A DNA stretch of 64,000 nt from Eutreptiella sp. 'Long Island Sound 2002'. Taxonomy: Eukaryota > Euglenozoa > Euglenophyceae > Eutreptiales > Eutreptiaceae. A model generated the notes under the pieces. That model saw nothing but the letters and a program-made list of their open reading frames with translations, had not been told where the DNA came from and searched no databases. Within the stretch, counting starts at the first letter, position 1. Each line of letters begins with the position of its first letter. The position numbers and the translations under genes were made by a program. This document shows, piece by piece, positions 50,401-63,200 of the stretch. The stretch lies in assembly GCA_964036045.1 (NCBI GenBank), contig OZ038381.1:119180343-119244342 (forward strand), given 5' to 3'.

Positions 50401-53400
50401 GACTTGGGGTTGGCGACTCGCAATTCGCGCTTTGTTGCGTGGCCCCTTGAGTTGGGGTTAGGGACTCGCAATGCACGCTTTGTTGCGTGGCCCCTTGAGT
50501 TGGGGTTGGCGACTCGCAATCCACGGTTTGTTGCGTGGCCCCTTGAGTTGGGGTTAGGGACTCGCAATCCACGGTTTGTTGTGTGGCCCCTTGAGTTGGG
50601 GTTAGGGACTCGCAATCCACGCTTTGTTGTGTGGCCCCTTGAGTTGGGGTTGGCGACTCGCAATCCACGCTTTGTTGCGTGGCCCCTTGAGTTGGGGTTA
50701 CGGACTCGCAATCCACGCTTTGTTGCGTGGCCCCTTGACTTGGGGTTGGCGACTCGCAATTCGCGCTTTGTTGCGTGGCCCCTTGAGTTGGGGTTAGGGA
50801 CTCGCAATGCACGCTTTGTTGCGTGGCCCCTTGAGTTGGGGTTGGCGACTCGCAATCCACGGTTTGTTGCGTGGCCCCTTGAGCTGGGGTTAGGGACTCG
50901 CAATCCGGTGTTTGTTGTGTGGCCCCTTGAGTTGGGGTTAGGGACTCGCAATCCACGCTTTGTTGTGTGGCCCCTTGAGTTGGGGTTGGCGACTCGCAAT
51001 CCACGCTTTGTTGTGTGGCCCCTTGAGTTGGGGTTGGCGACTCGCAATCCACGCTTTGTTGCGTGGCCCCTTGAGTTGGGGTTAGGGACTCGCAATCCAC
51101 GGTTTGTTGCGTGGCCCCTTGAGTTGGGGTTAGGGACTCGCAATCCACGGTTTGTTGTGTGGCCCCTTGAGTTGGGGTTAGGGGCTCGCAATCCACGCTT
51201 TGTTGTGTGGCCTCTTGAGTTGGGTTAGGGACTCGCAAACCACGCTTTGTTGCGTGGCCCCTTGAGTTGGGGTTAGGGACTCGCAATCCACGCTTTGTTG
51301 CGTGGCCCCTTGAGTTGGGGTTAGGGACTCCCAATCCACGCTTTGTTGTGTGGCCTCTTGAGTTGGGGTTAGGGACTCGCAAACCACGCTTTGTTGCGTG
51401 GCCCCTTGAGTTGGGGTTAGGGACTCGCAATCCACGCTTTGTTGCGTGGCCCCTTGAGTTGGGGTTAGGGACTCGCAATCCACGCTTTGTTGTGTGGCCC
51501 CTTGAGTTGGGGTTACGGACTCGCAATCCACGCTTTGTTGCGTGGCCCCTTGAGTTGGGGTTAGGGACTCGCAATCCACACTTTGTTGCGTGGCCCCTTG
51601 AGTTGGGGTTGGCGACTCGCAATTCACGCTTTGTTGCGTGGCCCCTTGAGTTGGGGTTGGCGACTCGCAATCCACGCTTTGTTGCGTGGCCCCTTGAGTT
51701 GGGGTTAGGGACTCGCAATCCACGGTTTGTTGCGTAGCCCCTTGAGTTGGGGTTAGGGACTCCCAATCCACGCTTTGTTGTGTGGCACCTTGAGTCGGGG
51801 TTAGGGACTCGCAATCCACGCTTTGTTGCGTGGCCCCTTGAGTTGGGGTCAGGGACTCGCAATCCACGCTTTGTTGCGTGGCCCCTTGCGTTGGGGTTAG
51901 GGACTCGCAATCCACGCTTTGTGCCGTGGCACCTTGAGTTGGGGTTAGGGACTCGTAATCCACGGTTTGTTGTGTGGCCCCTTGAGTTGGGGTTAGGGAC
52001 TCGCAATCCACGCTTTGTTGTGTGGCCTCTTGAGTTGGGTTAGGGACTCGCAAACCACGCTTTGTTGCGTGGCCCCTTGAGTTGGGGTTGGGGACTCGCA
52101 ATCCACGCTTTGTTGCGTGGCCCCTTGAGTTGGGGTTAGGGACTCGCAATCCACGCTTTGTTGTGTGGCCCCTTGAGTTGGGGTTACGGACTCGCAATCC
52201 ACGCTTTGTTGCGTGGCCCCTTGAGTTGGGGTTAGGGACTCGCAATCCACGCTTTGTTGCGTGGCCCCTTGAGTTGGGGTTAGGGACTCGCAATCCACGG
52301 TTTGTTGCGTAGCCCCTTGAGTTGGGGTTAGGGACTCCCAATCCACGCTTTGTTGTGTGGCACCTTGAGTCGGGGTTAGGGACTCGCAATCCACGCTTTG
52401 TTGCGTGGCCCCTTGAGTTGGGGTCAGGGACTCGCAATCCACGCTTTGTTGTGTGGCCCCTTGAGTTGGGGTTACGGACTCGCAATCCACGCTTTGTTGC
52501 GTGGCCCCTTGAGTTGGGGTTAGGGACTCGCAATCCACACTTTGTTGCGTGGCCCCTTGAGTTGGGGTTGGCGACTCGCAATTCACGCTTTGTTGCGTGG
52601 CCCCTTGAGTTGGGGTTGGCGACTCGCAATCCACGCTTTGTTGCGTGGCCCCTTGAGTTGGGGTTAGGGACTCGCAATCCACGGTTTGTTGCGTAGCCCC
52701 TTGAGTTGGGGTTAGGGACTCCCAATCCACGCTTTGTTGTGTGGCACCTTGAGTCGGGGTTAGGGACTCGCAATCCACGCTTTGTTGCGTGGCCCCTTGA
52801 GTTGGGGTCAGGGACTCGCAATCCACGCTTTGTTGCGTGGCCCCTTGCGTTGGGGTTAGGGACTCGCAATCCACGCTTTGTGCCGTGGCACCTTGAGTTG
52901 GGGTTAGGGACTCGTAATCCACGGTTTGTTGTGTGGCCCCTTGAGTTGGGGTTAGGGACTCGCAATCCACGCTTTGTTGTGTGGCCCCTTGAGTTGGGGT
53001 TGGCGACTCGCAATCCACGCTTTGTTGTGTGGCCCCTTGAGTTGGGGTTGGCGACTCGCAATCCACGCTTTGTTGCGTGGCCCCTTGAGTTGGGGTTAGG
53101 GACTCGCAATCCACGGTTTGTTGCGTGGCCCCTTGAGTTGGGGTTAGGGACTCGCAATCCACGGTTTGTTTTGTGGCCCCTTGAGTTGGGGTTAGGGACT
53201 CGCAATCCACACTTTGTTGTGTGGCCCCTTGAGTTGGGGTTGGCGACTCGCAATCCAAGCTTTGTTGCGTGGCCCCTTGAGTTGGGGTTGGGGACTTCCA
53301 ATCCACGCTTTGTTTTGTGGCCTCTTGAGTTTGGTTAGGGACTCGCAAACCACGCTTTGTTGCGTGGCCCCTTGAGTTGGGGTTAGGGACTCGCAATCCA

Positions 53401-54360
53401 CGCTTTGTTGCGTGGCCCCTTGAGTTGGGGTTAGGGACTCGCAATCCACACTTTGTTGCGTGGCCCCTTGAGTTGGGGTTGGCGACTCGCAATTCACGCT
53501 TTGTTGCGTGGCCCCTTGAGTTGGGGTTGGCGACTCGCAATCCACGCTTTGTTGCGTGGCCCCTTGAGTTGGGGTTACGGACTCGCAATCCACGCTTTGT
53601 TGCGTGGCCCCTTGACTTGGGGTTGGCGACTCGCAATTCGCGCTTTGTTGCGTGGCCCCTTGAGTTGGGGTTAGGGACTCGCAATGCACGCTTTGTTGCG
53701 TGGCCCCTTGAGTTGGGGTTGGCGACTCGCAATCCACGGTTTGTTGCGTGGCCCCTTGAGCTGGGGTTAGGGACTCGCAATCCGGTGTTTGTTGTGTGGC
53801 CCCTTGAGTTGGGGTTAGGGACTCGCAATCCACGCTTTGTTGTGTGGCCCCTTGAGTTGGGGTTGGCGACTCGCAATCCACGCTTTGTTGTGTGGCCCCT
53901 TGAGTTGGGGTTGGCGACTCGCAATCCACGCTTTGTTGCGTGGCCCCTTGAGTTGGGGTTAGGGACTCGCAATCCACGGTTTGTTGCGTGGCCCCTTGAG
54001 TTGGGGTTAGGGACTCGCAATCCACGGTTTGTTGTGTGGCCCCTTGAGTTGGGGTTAGGGGCTCGCAATCCACGCTTTGTTGTGTGGCCTCTTGAGTTGG
54101 GTTAGGGACTCGCAAACCACGCTTTGTTGCGTGGCCCCTTGAGTTGGGGTTAGGGACTCGCAATCCACGCTTTGTTGCGTGGCCCCTTGAGTTGGGGTTA
54201 GGGACTCCCAATCCACGCTTTGTTGTGTGGCCTCTTGAGTTGGGGTTAGGGACTCGCAAACCACGCTTTGTTGCGTGGCCCCTTGAGTTGGGGTTAGGGA
54301 CTCGCAATCCACGCTTTGTTGCGTGGCCCCTTGAGTTGGGGTTAGGGACTCGCAATCCAC

Positions 54361-57300
54361 GCTTTGTTGTGTGGCCCCTTGAGTTGGGGTTACGGACTCG
54401 CAATCCACGCTTTGTTGCGTGGCCCCTTGAGTTGGGGTTAGGGACTCGCAATCCACACTTTGTTGCGTGGCCCCTTGAGTTGGGGTTGGCGACTCGCAAT
54501 TCACGCTTTGTTGCGTGGCCCCTTGAGTTGGGGTTGGCGACTCGCAATCCACGCTTTGTTGCGTGGCCCCTTGAGTTGGGGTTAGGGACTCGCAATCCAC
54601 GGTTTGTTGCGTAGCCCCTTGAGTTGGGGTTAGGGACTCCCAATCCACGCTTTGTTGTGTGGCACCTTGAGTCGGGGTTAGGGACTCGCAATCCACGCTT
54701 TGTTGCGTGGCCCCTTGAGTTGGGGTCAGGGACTCGCAATCCACGCTTTGTTGCGTGGCCCCTTGCGTTGGGGTTAGGGACTCGCAATCCACGCTTTGTG
54801 CCGTGGCACCTTGAGTTGGGGTTACGGACTCGTAATCCACGGTTTGTTGTGTGGCCCCTTGAGTTGGGGTTAGGGACTTGCAATCCACGCTTTGTTGTGT
54901 GGCCCCTTGAGTTGGGGTTGGCGACTCGCAATCCACGCTTTGTTGTGTGGCCCCTTGAGTTGGGGTTGGCGACTCGCAATCCACGCTTTGTTGCGTGGCC
55001 CCTTGAGTTGGGGTTAGGGACTCGCAATCCACGCTTTGTTGTGTGGCCCCTTGAGTTGGGGTTGGCGACTCGCAATCCACGGTTTGTTTTGTGGCCCCTT
55101 GAGTTGGGGTTAGGGACTCGCAATCCACGGTTTGTTGCGTGGCCCCTTGAGTTGGGGTTGGCGACTCGCAATCCAAGCTTTGTTGCGTGGCCCCTTGAGT
55201 TGGGGTTGGGGACTTCCAATCCACGCTTTGTTGTGTGGCCTCTTGAGTTGGGTTAGGGACTCGCAAACCACGCTTTGTTGCGTGGCCCCTTGAGTTGGGG
55301 TTAGGGACTCGCAATCCACGCTTTGTTGCGTGGCCCCTTGAGTTGGGGTTAGGGACTCGCAATCCACACTTTGTTGCGTGGCCCCTTGAGTTGGGGTTGG
55401 CGACTCGCAATTCACGCTTTGTTGCGTGGCCCCTTGAGTTGGGGTTGGCGACTCGCAATCCACGCTTTGTTGCGTGGCCCCTTGAGTTGGGGTTAGGGAC
55501 TCGCAATCCACGGTTTGTTGCGTAGCCCCTTGAGTTGGGGTTAGGGACTCCCAATCCACGCTTTGTTGTGTGGCACCTTGAGTCGGGGTTAGGGACTCGC
55601 AATCCACGCTTTGTTGCGTGGCCCCTTGAGTTGGGGTCAGGGACTCGCAATCCACGCTTTGTTGCGTGGCCCCTTGCGTTGGGGTTAGGGACTCGCAATC
55701 CACGCTTTGTGCCGTGGCACCTTGAGTTGGGGTTAGGGACTCGGAATCCACGCTTTGTTGTGTGGCCCCTTGAGTTGGGGTTAGGGACCTTGAATCCGCG
55801 CTTTGTTGTGTGGCCCCTTGAGTTGGGGTTACGGACTCGCAATTCCCGCTTTGTTGCGTGGCCCCTTGAGTTGCGTTTAGGGACTCGCAATCCACGCTTT
55901 GTTGCGTGGCCCCTTGAGTTGGGGTTGGGGACTCGCAATCCACACTTTGTTGTGTGGCCCCTTGAGTTGGGGTTAGGGATTGGCAATCCACGCTTTGTTG
56001 TGTGGCACGTTCAGTTGGGGTTAGGGACTCGCAATCCACGCTTTGTTGTGTGGCCCCTTGAGTTGGGGTTACGGACTCGCAATCCACGCTTTGTTGCGTG
56101 GCCCCTTGAGTTGGGGTTAGGGACTCGCAATCCACACTTTGTTGCGTGGCCCCTTGAGTTGGGGTTGGCGACTCGCAATTCACGCTTTGTTGCGTGGCCC
56201 CTTGAGTTGGGGTTGGCGACTCGCAATCCACGCTTTGTTGCGTGGCCCCTTGAGTTGGGGTTAGGGACTCGCAATCCACGGTTTGTTGCGTAGCCCCTTG
56301 AGTTGGGGTTAGGGACTCCCAATCCACGCTTTGTTGTGTGGCACCTTGAGTCGGGGTTAGGGACTCGCAATCCACGCTTTGTTGCGTGGCCCCTTGAGTT
56401 GGGGTCAGGGACTCGCAATCCACGCTTTGTTGCGTGGCCCCTTGCGTTGGGGTTAGGGACTCGCAATCCACGCTTTGTGCCGTGGCACCTTGAGTTGGGG
56501 TTAGGGACTCGTAATCCACGGTTTGTTGTGTGGCCCCTTGAGTTGGGGTTAGGGACTTGCAATCCACGCTTTGTTGTGTGGCCCCTTGAGTTGGGGTTGG
56601 CGACTCGCAATCCACGCTTTGTTGTGTGGCCCCTTGAGTTGGGGTTGGCGACTCGCAATCCACGCTTTGTTGCGTGGCCCCTTGAGTTGGGGTTAGGGAC
56701 TCGCAATCCACGCTTTGTTGTGTGGCCCCTTGAGTTGGGGTTGGCGACTCGCAATCCACGGTTTGTTTTGTGGCCCCTTGAGTTGGGGTTAGGGACTCGC
56801 AATCCACGGTTTGTTGCGTGGCCCCTTGAGTTGGGGTTGGCGACTCGCAATCCAAGCTTTGTTGCGTGGCCCCTTGAGTTGGGGTTGGGGACTTCCAATC
56901 CACGCTTTGTTGTGTGGCCTCTTGAGTTGGGTTAGGGACTCGCAAACCACGCTTTGTTGCGTGGCCCCTTGAGTTGGGGTTAGGGACTCGCAATCCACGC
57001 TTTGTTGCGTGGCCCCTTGAGTTGGGGTTAGGGACTCGCAATCCACACTTTGTTGCGTGGCCCCTTGAGTTGGGGTTGGCGACTCGCAATTCACGCTTTG
57101 TTGCGTGGCCCCTTGAGTTGGGGTTGGCGACTCGCAATCCACGCTTTGTTGCGTGGCCCCTTGAGTTGGGGTTAGGGACTCGCAATCCACGGTTTGTTGC
57201 GTAGCCCCTTGAGTTGGGGTTAGGGACTCCCAATCCACGCTTTGTTGTGTGGCACCTTGAGTCGGGGTTAGGGACTCGCAATCCACGCTTTGTTGCGTGG

Positions 57301-57718
57301 CCCCTTGAGTTGGGGTCAGGGACTCGCAATCCACGCTTTGTTGCGTGGCCCCTTGCGTTGGGGTTAGGGACTCGCAATCCACGCTTTGTGCCGTGGCACC
57401 TTGAGTTGGGGTTAGGGACTCGGAATCCACGCTTTGTTGTGTGGCCCCTTGAGTTGGGGTTAGGGACCTTGAATCCGCGCTTTGTTGTGTGGCCCCTTGA
57501 GTTGGGGTTACGGACTCGCAATTCCCGCTTTGTTGCGTGGCCCCTTGAGTTGCGTTTAGGGACTCGCAATCCACGCTTTGTTGCGTGGCCCCTTGAGTTG
57601 GGGTTGGGGACTCGCAATCCACACTTTGTTGTGTGGCCCCTTGAGTTGGGGTTAGGGATTGGCAATCCACGCTTTGTTGTGTGGCACGTTCAGTTGGGGT
57701 TAGGGACTCGCAATCCAC
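54361..57718 (+). repeat. Tandem duplication, 1,679-bp period, two copies
   Basis: Copies 54,361-56,039 and 56,040-57,718 match at an offset of 1,679 (35 monomers less one base). Both run from a GGTTACGG monomer to the marker GGATTGGCAATCC plus CACGTTCAGTTGG. After the end of the second copy the sequence continues with GCGCGGCCGC instead of the GGTTACGG monomer. Confidence 0.88.
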
Positions 57719-58880
57719 GCTTTGTTGCGCGGCCGCTTGAGTCGCGGTTAGGGATTCGCAATCCACGCTTTGTTGTGTGGCACGTTTAGTTGGGGTTAGG
57801 GACTCGCAATCCACGCTTTGTTGTCCGGCCCCTTGAGTTGGGGTTAGGGACTCGCAATCCACGCTTTGTTGCGTGGCCCCTTGAGTTGGGGTTGGGGACT
57901 CGCAATCCACGCTTTGTTGTGTGGCCCCTTGAGTTGGGGTTAGGGACTCGCAATCCACGCTTTGTTGCGTGGCCCCTTGAGTTGGGGTTAGGGACTCGCA
58001 ATCCACGCTTTGTTGCGTGGCCCCTTGAGTTGGGGTTACGGACTCGCAATCCACGCTTTGTTGTGTGGCCCCTTGATTTGGGGTTAGGGACTCACAATCC
58101 ACGCTTTGTTGCGTGGCCCCTTGAGTTGGGGTTAGGGACTCGCAATCCACGCTTTGTTGTGTGGCCCCTTGAGTTGGGGTTAGGGACTTGTAATCCACGC
58201 TTTGTTGTGTGGCCCCTTGAGTTGGGGTTAGGGAGTCGCAATCCACGCTTTGTTGTGTGGCCCCTTCAATTGGGGTTGGGGACTCGCAATCCACACTTTG
58301 TTGTGTGGCCCCTTGAGTTGGGGTTAGGGACTCGCAATCCACGCTTTGTTGCATGGCCCCTTGAGTTGGGGTTAGTGATTCTCAATCCACGCTTTGTTGT
58401 GTGGCACGTTGAGTTGGGGTTAGGGACTCGCAATCCACGCTTTGCTGTGTGGCACGTTGAGTTGGGGTTAGGGACTCGCAATCCAGGACTTGTTGCGTGG
58501 CCCCTTGAGTTGGGGTTAGGGACTCGCAATCCACGCTTTGTTGTGTGGCCCCTTGAGTTGGGGTTAGGGACTCACAATCCACGCTTTGTTGCGTGGTCTC
58601 TTGAGCTGGGTTAGGGACTCGCAAACCACGCTTTGTTGTGTGGCCCCTTGAGTTGGGGTTCGGTACTCGCAATCCACGCTTTGTTGCGTGGCCCCTTGAG
58701 TTGGGGTTAGGGACTCGCAATCCACGCTTTATTGTGTGGGCCCCTGAGTTGGGGTTAGGGACTCGCAATCCACGCTTTGTTGTGTGGCCCCTTGAGTTGG
58801 GGTTAGGGACTCGCAATCCACGCTTTGTTGCATGGCCCTTGGAGTTGGGGTTAGGGACTCCCAATCCACGCTTTCTTGTG

Positions 58881-60224
58881 TGGCCCCTTGAGTTGGGGTT
58901 AGGGACTCACAATCCACGCTCTGTTGTGTGGCCCCTTGAGTTGGGGTTAGGGACTCGCAATCCACGCTTTGTTGCGTGGCCCCTTGAGTTGGGGTTAGGG
59001 ACTCGCAATCCACGCTTTGTTGTGTGGCCCCTTGAGTTGGGGTTAGGGACTCGCAATCCACGCTTTGTTGCGTGGCCCCTTGACTTGGGGTTGGCGACTC
59101 GCAATTCACGCTTTGTTGCGTGGCCCCTTGATTTGGGGTTAGGGACTCGCAATCCACGCTTTGTTGCGTGGCCCCTTCAGCTGGGGTTGGGGACTCGAAA
59201 TCCACGCTTTGTTGTGTGGCCCCTTGAGTTGGGGTTAGGGACTCGCAATCCACGCTTTGTTGCGTGGCCCCTTGAGTTGGGGTTAGGGACTCGCAATCCA
59301 CGCTTTGTTGCATGGCCCCTTGAGTTGGGGTTAGGGACTCGCAATCCACGCTTTTTTGCGTGGCCCCTTGAGTTGGGGTTAGGGACTCGCAATCCACGCT
59401 TTGTTGTGTGGCCCCTTGAGTTGGGGTTACGGACTCGCAATCCACGCTTTGTTGCGTGGCCCCTTGAGTTGGGGTTAGGGACTCGCAATCCACGGTTTGT
59501 TGCGTGGCCCCTTGAGTTGGGGTTAGGGACTCGCAATCCACGGTTTGTTGTGTGGCCCCTTGAGTTGGGGTTAGGGACTCACAATCCACGCTCTGTTGTG
59601 TGGCCCCTTGAGTTGGGGTTAGGGACTCGCAATCCACGCTTTGTTGCGTGGCCCCTTGAGTTGGGGTTAGGGACTCGCAATCCACGCTTTGTTGTGTGGC
59701 CCCTTGAGTTGGGGTTAGGGACTCGCAATCCACGCTTTGTTGCGTGGCCCCTTGACTTGGGGTTGGCGACTCGCAATTCACGCTTTGTTGCGTGGCCCCT
59801 TGATTTGGGGTTAGGGACTCGCAATCCACGCTTTGTTGCGTGGCCCCTTCAGCTGGGGTTGGGGACTCGAAATCCACGCTTTGTTGTGTGGCCCCTTGAG
59901 TTGGGGTTAGGGACTCGCAATCCACGCTTTGTTGCGTGGCCCCTTGAGTTGGGGTTAGGGACTCGCAATCCACGCTTTGTTGCATGGCCCCTTGAGTTGG
60001 GGTTAGGGACTCGCAATCCACGCTTTTTTGCGTGGCCCCTTGAGTTGGGGTTAGGGACTCGCAATCCACGCTTTGTTGTGTGGCCCCTTGAGTTGGGGTT
60101 ACGGACTCGCAATCCACGCTTTGTTGCGTGGCCCCTTGAGTTGGGGTTAGGGACTCGCAATCCACGGTTTGTTGCGTGGCCCCTTGAGTTGGGGTTAGGG
60201 ACTCGCAATCCACGGTTTGTTGTG
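58881..60224 (+). repeat. Tandem duplication, 672-bp period, two copies
   Basis: Copies 58,881-59,552 and 59,553-60,224 are offset by 672 (exactly fourteen monomers). They share CACGCTCTGTTG, CTTCAGCTGGGGTTGGGG, GACTCGAAATCC and CGCTTTTTTGCG in order, apparently without differences. Confidence 0.88.
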
Positions 60225-63200
60225 TGGCCCCTTGAGTTGGGGTTAGGGGCTGGCAATCCACGCTTTGTTGTGTGGCCCCTTGAGTTGGGGTTGGCGACTC
60301 GCAATCCACGCTTTGTTGCGTGGCCCCTTGAGTTGGGGTTAGGGACTCCCAATCCACGCTTTGTTGTGTGGCCTCTTGAGTTGGGTTAGGGACTCGCAAA
60401 CCACGCTTTGTTGCGTGGCCCCTTGAGTTGGGGTTAGGGACTCGCAATCCACGCTTTGTTGTGTGGCCCCTTGAGTTGGGGTTAGGGACTCGCAATCCAC
60501 GCTTTGTTGTGTGGCCCCTTGAGTTGGGGTTGGCGACTCGCAATCCACGCTTTGTTGCGTGGCCCCTTGAGTTGGGGTTAGGGACTCGCAATCCACGGTT
60601 TGTTGCGTGGCCCCTTGAGTTGGGGTTAGGGACTCGCAATCCACGGTTTGTTGTGTGGCCCCTTGAGTTGGGGTTAGGGGCTCGCAATCCACGCTTTGTT
60701 GTGTGGCCCCTTGAGTTGGGGTTGGCGACTCGCAATCCACGCTTTGTTGCGTGGCCCCTTGAGTTGGGGTTAGGGACTCCCAATCCACGCTTTGTTGTGT
60801 GGCCTCTTGAGTTGGGTTAGGGACTCGCAAACCACGCTTTGTTGCGTGGCCCCTTGAGTTGGGGTTAGGGACTCGCAATCCACGCTTTGTTGCGTGGCCC
60901 CTTGAGTTGGGGTTAGGGACTCGCAATCCACGCTTTGTTGTGTGGCCCCTTGAGGTGGGGTTACGGACTCGCAATCCACGCTTTGTTGCGTGGCCCCTTG
61001 AGTTGGGGTTAGGGACTCGCAATCCACACTTTGTTGCGTGGCCCCTTGAGTTGGGGTTGGCGACTCGCAATTCACGCTTTGTTGCGTGGCCCCTTGAGTT
61101 GGGGTTACGGACTCGCAATCCACGCTTTGTTGCGTGGCCCCTTGAGTTGGGGTTAGGGACTCGCAATCCACGGTTTGTTGCGTAGCCCCTTGAGTTGGGG
61201 TTAGGGACTCCCAATCCACGCTTTGTTGTGTGGCACCTTGAGTCGGGGTTAGGGACTCGCAATCCACGCTTTGTTGCGTGGCCCCTTGAGTTGGGGTCAG
61301 GGACTCGCAATCCACGCTTTGTTGCGTGGCCCCTTGAGTTGGGGTTAGGGACTCGCAATCCACGCTTTGTGCCGTGGCACCTTGAGTTGGGGTTAGGGAC
61401 TCGTAATCCACGCTTTGTTGTGTGGCCCCTTGAGTTGGGGTTAGGGACCTTGAATCCGCGCTTTGTTGTGTGGCCCCTTGAGTTGGGGTTACGGACTCGC
61501 AATTCCCGCTTTGTTGCGTGGCCCCTTGAGTTGGGTTTAGGGACTCGCAATCCACGCTTTGTTGCGTGGCCCCTTGAGTTGGGGTTGGGGACTCGCAATC
61601 CACACTTTGTTGTGTGGCCCCTTGAGTTGGGGTTAGGGATTCGCAATCCACGCTTTGTTGTGTGGCACGTTCAATTGGGGTTAGGGACTCGCAATCCACG
61701 CTTTGTTGCGCGGCCGCTTGAGTCGGGGTTAGGGATTCGCAATCCACGCTTTGTTGTGTGGCAGGTTTAGTTGGGGTTAGGGACTCGCAATCCACGCTTT
61801 GTTGTCCGGCCCCTTGAGTTGGGGTTAGGGACTCGCAATCCACGCTTTGTTGCGTGGCCCCTTGAGTTGGGGTTGGGGACTCGCAATCCACGCTTTGTTG
61901 TGTGGCCCCTTGAGTTGGGGTTAGGGACTCGCAATCCACGCTTTGTTGCGTGGCCCCTTGAGTTGGGGTTAGCGACTCGCAATCCACGCTTTGTTGCGTG
62001 GTCTCTTGAGCTGGGTTAGGGACTCGCAAACCACGCTTTGTTGTGTGGCCCCTTGATTTGGGGTTAGGGACTCACAATCCACGCTTTGTTGCGTGGCCCC
62101 TTGAGTTGGGGTTAGGGACTCGCAATCCACGCTTTGTTGTGTGGCCCCTTGAGTTGGGGTTAGGGACTTGTAATCCACGCTTTGTTGTGTGGCCCCTTGA
62201 GTTGGGGTTAGGGAGTCGCAATCCACGCTTTGTTGCGTGGCCCCTTCAATTGGGGTTGGGGACTCGCAATCCACACTTTGTTGTGTGGCCCCTTGAGTTG
62301 GGGTTAGGGACTCGCAATCCACGCTTTGTTGCATGGCCCCTTGAGTTGGGGTTAGTGATTCTCAATCCACGCTTTGTTGTGTGGCACGTTGAGTTGGGGT
62401 TAGGGACTCGCAATCCACGCTTTGCTGTGTGGCACGTTGAGTTGGGGTTAGGGACTCGCAATCCGAGCTTTGTTGCGTGGCCCCTTGAGTTGGGGTTAGG
62501 GACTCGCAATCCACGCTTTGTTGTGTGGCCCCTTGAGTTGGGGTTAGGGACTCACAATCCACGCTTTGTTGCGTGGTCTCTTGAGCTAGGTTAGGGACTC
62601 GCAAACCACGCTTTGTTGTGTGGCCCCTTGAGTTGGGGTTCGGTACTCGCAATCCACGCTTTGTTGCGTGGCCCCTTGAGTTGGGGTTAGGGACTCGCAA
62701 TCCACGCTTTATTGTGTGGGCCCCTGAGTTGGGGTTAGGGACTCGCAATCCACGCTTTGTTGTGTGGCCCCTTGAGTTGGGGTTAGGGACTCGCAATCCA
62801 CGCTTTGTTGCATGGCCCTTGGAGTTGGGGTTAGGGACTCCCAATCCACGCTTTCTTGTGTGGCCCCTTGAGTTGGGGTTAGGGACTCACAATCCACGCT
62901 CTGTTGTGTGGCCCCTTGAGTTGGGGTTAGGGACTCGCAATCCACGCTTTGTTGCGTGGCCCCTTGACTAGGGGTTAGGGACTCGCAATCCACGCTTTGT
63001 TGTGTGGCCCCTTGAGTTGGGGTTAGGGACTCGCAATCCACGCTTTGTTGCGTGGCCCCTTGACTTGGGGTTGGCGACTCGCAATTCACGCTTTGTTGCG
63101 TGGCCCCTTGATTTGGGGTTAGGGACTCGCAATCCACGCTTTGTTGCGTGGCCCCTTCAGTTGGGGTTGGGGACTCGCAATCCACGCTTTGTTGTGTGGC

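Larger units (their letters stand above)
36200..60850 (+). repeat. Recurrent 47-base marker monomer
   Basis: A distinctive unit with CCTCTTGAGTTGGGTTAGGG (one G lost) followed by ACTCGCAAACCACG recurs across the right half, for example near 36,210, 36,735, 37,070, 39,710, 43,065, 45,510, 46,945, 48,485, 48,770, 51,210, 52,030, 54,090, 55,245, 56,925, 60,375 and 60,805. A sister form with TCTCTTGAGCTGGG occurs near 41,480, 44,790, 58,595, 62,000 and 62,580. Each one shifts the phase of the flanking open frames by one base, and they mark higher-order block boundaries. Confidence 0.8.
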
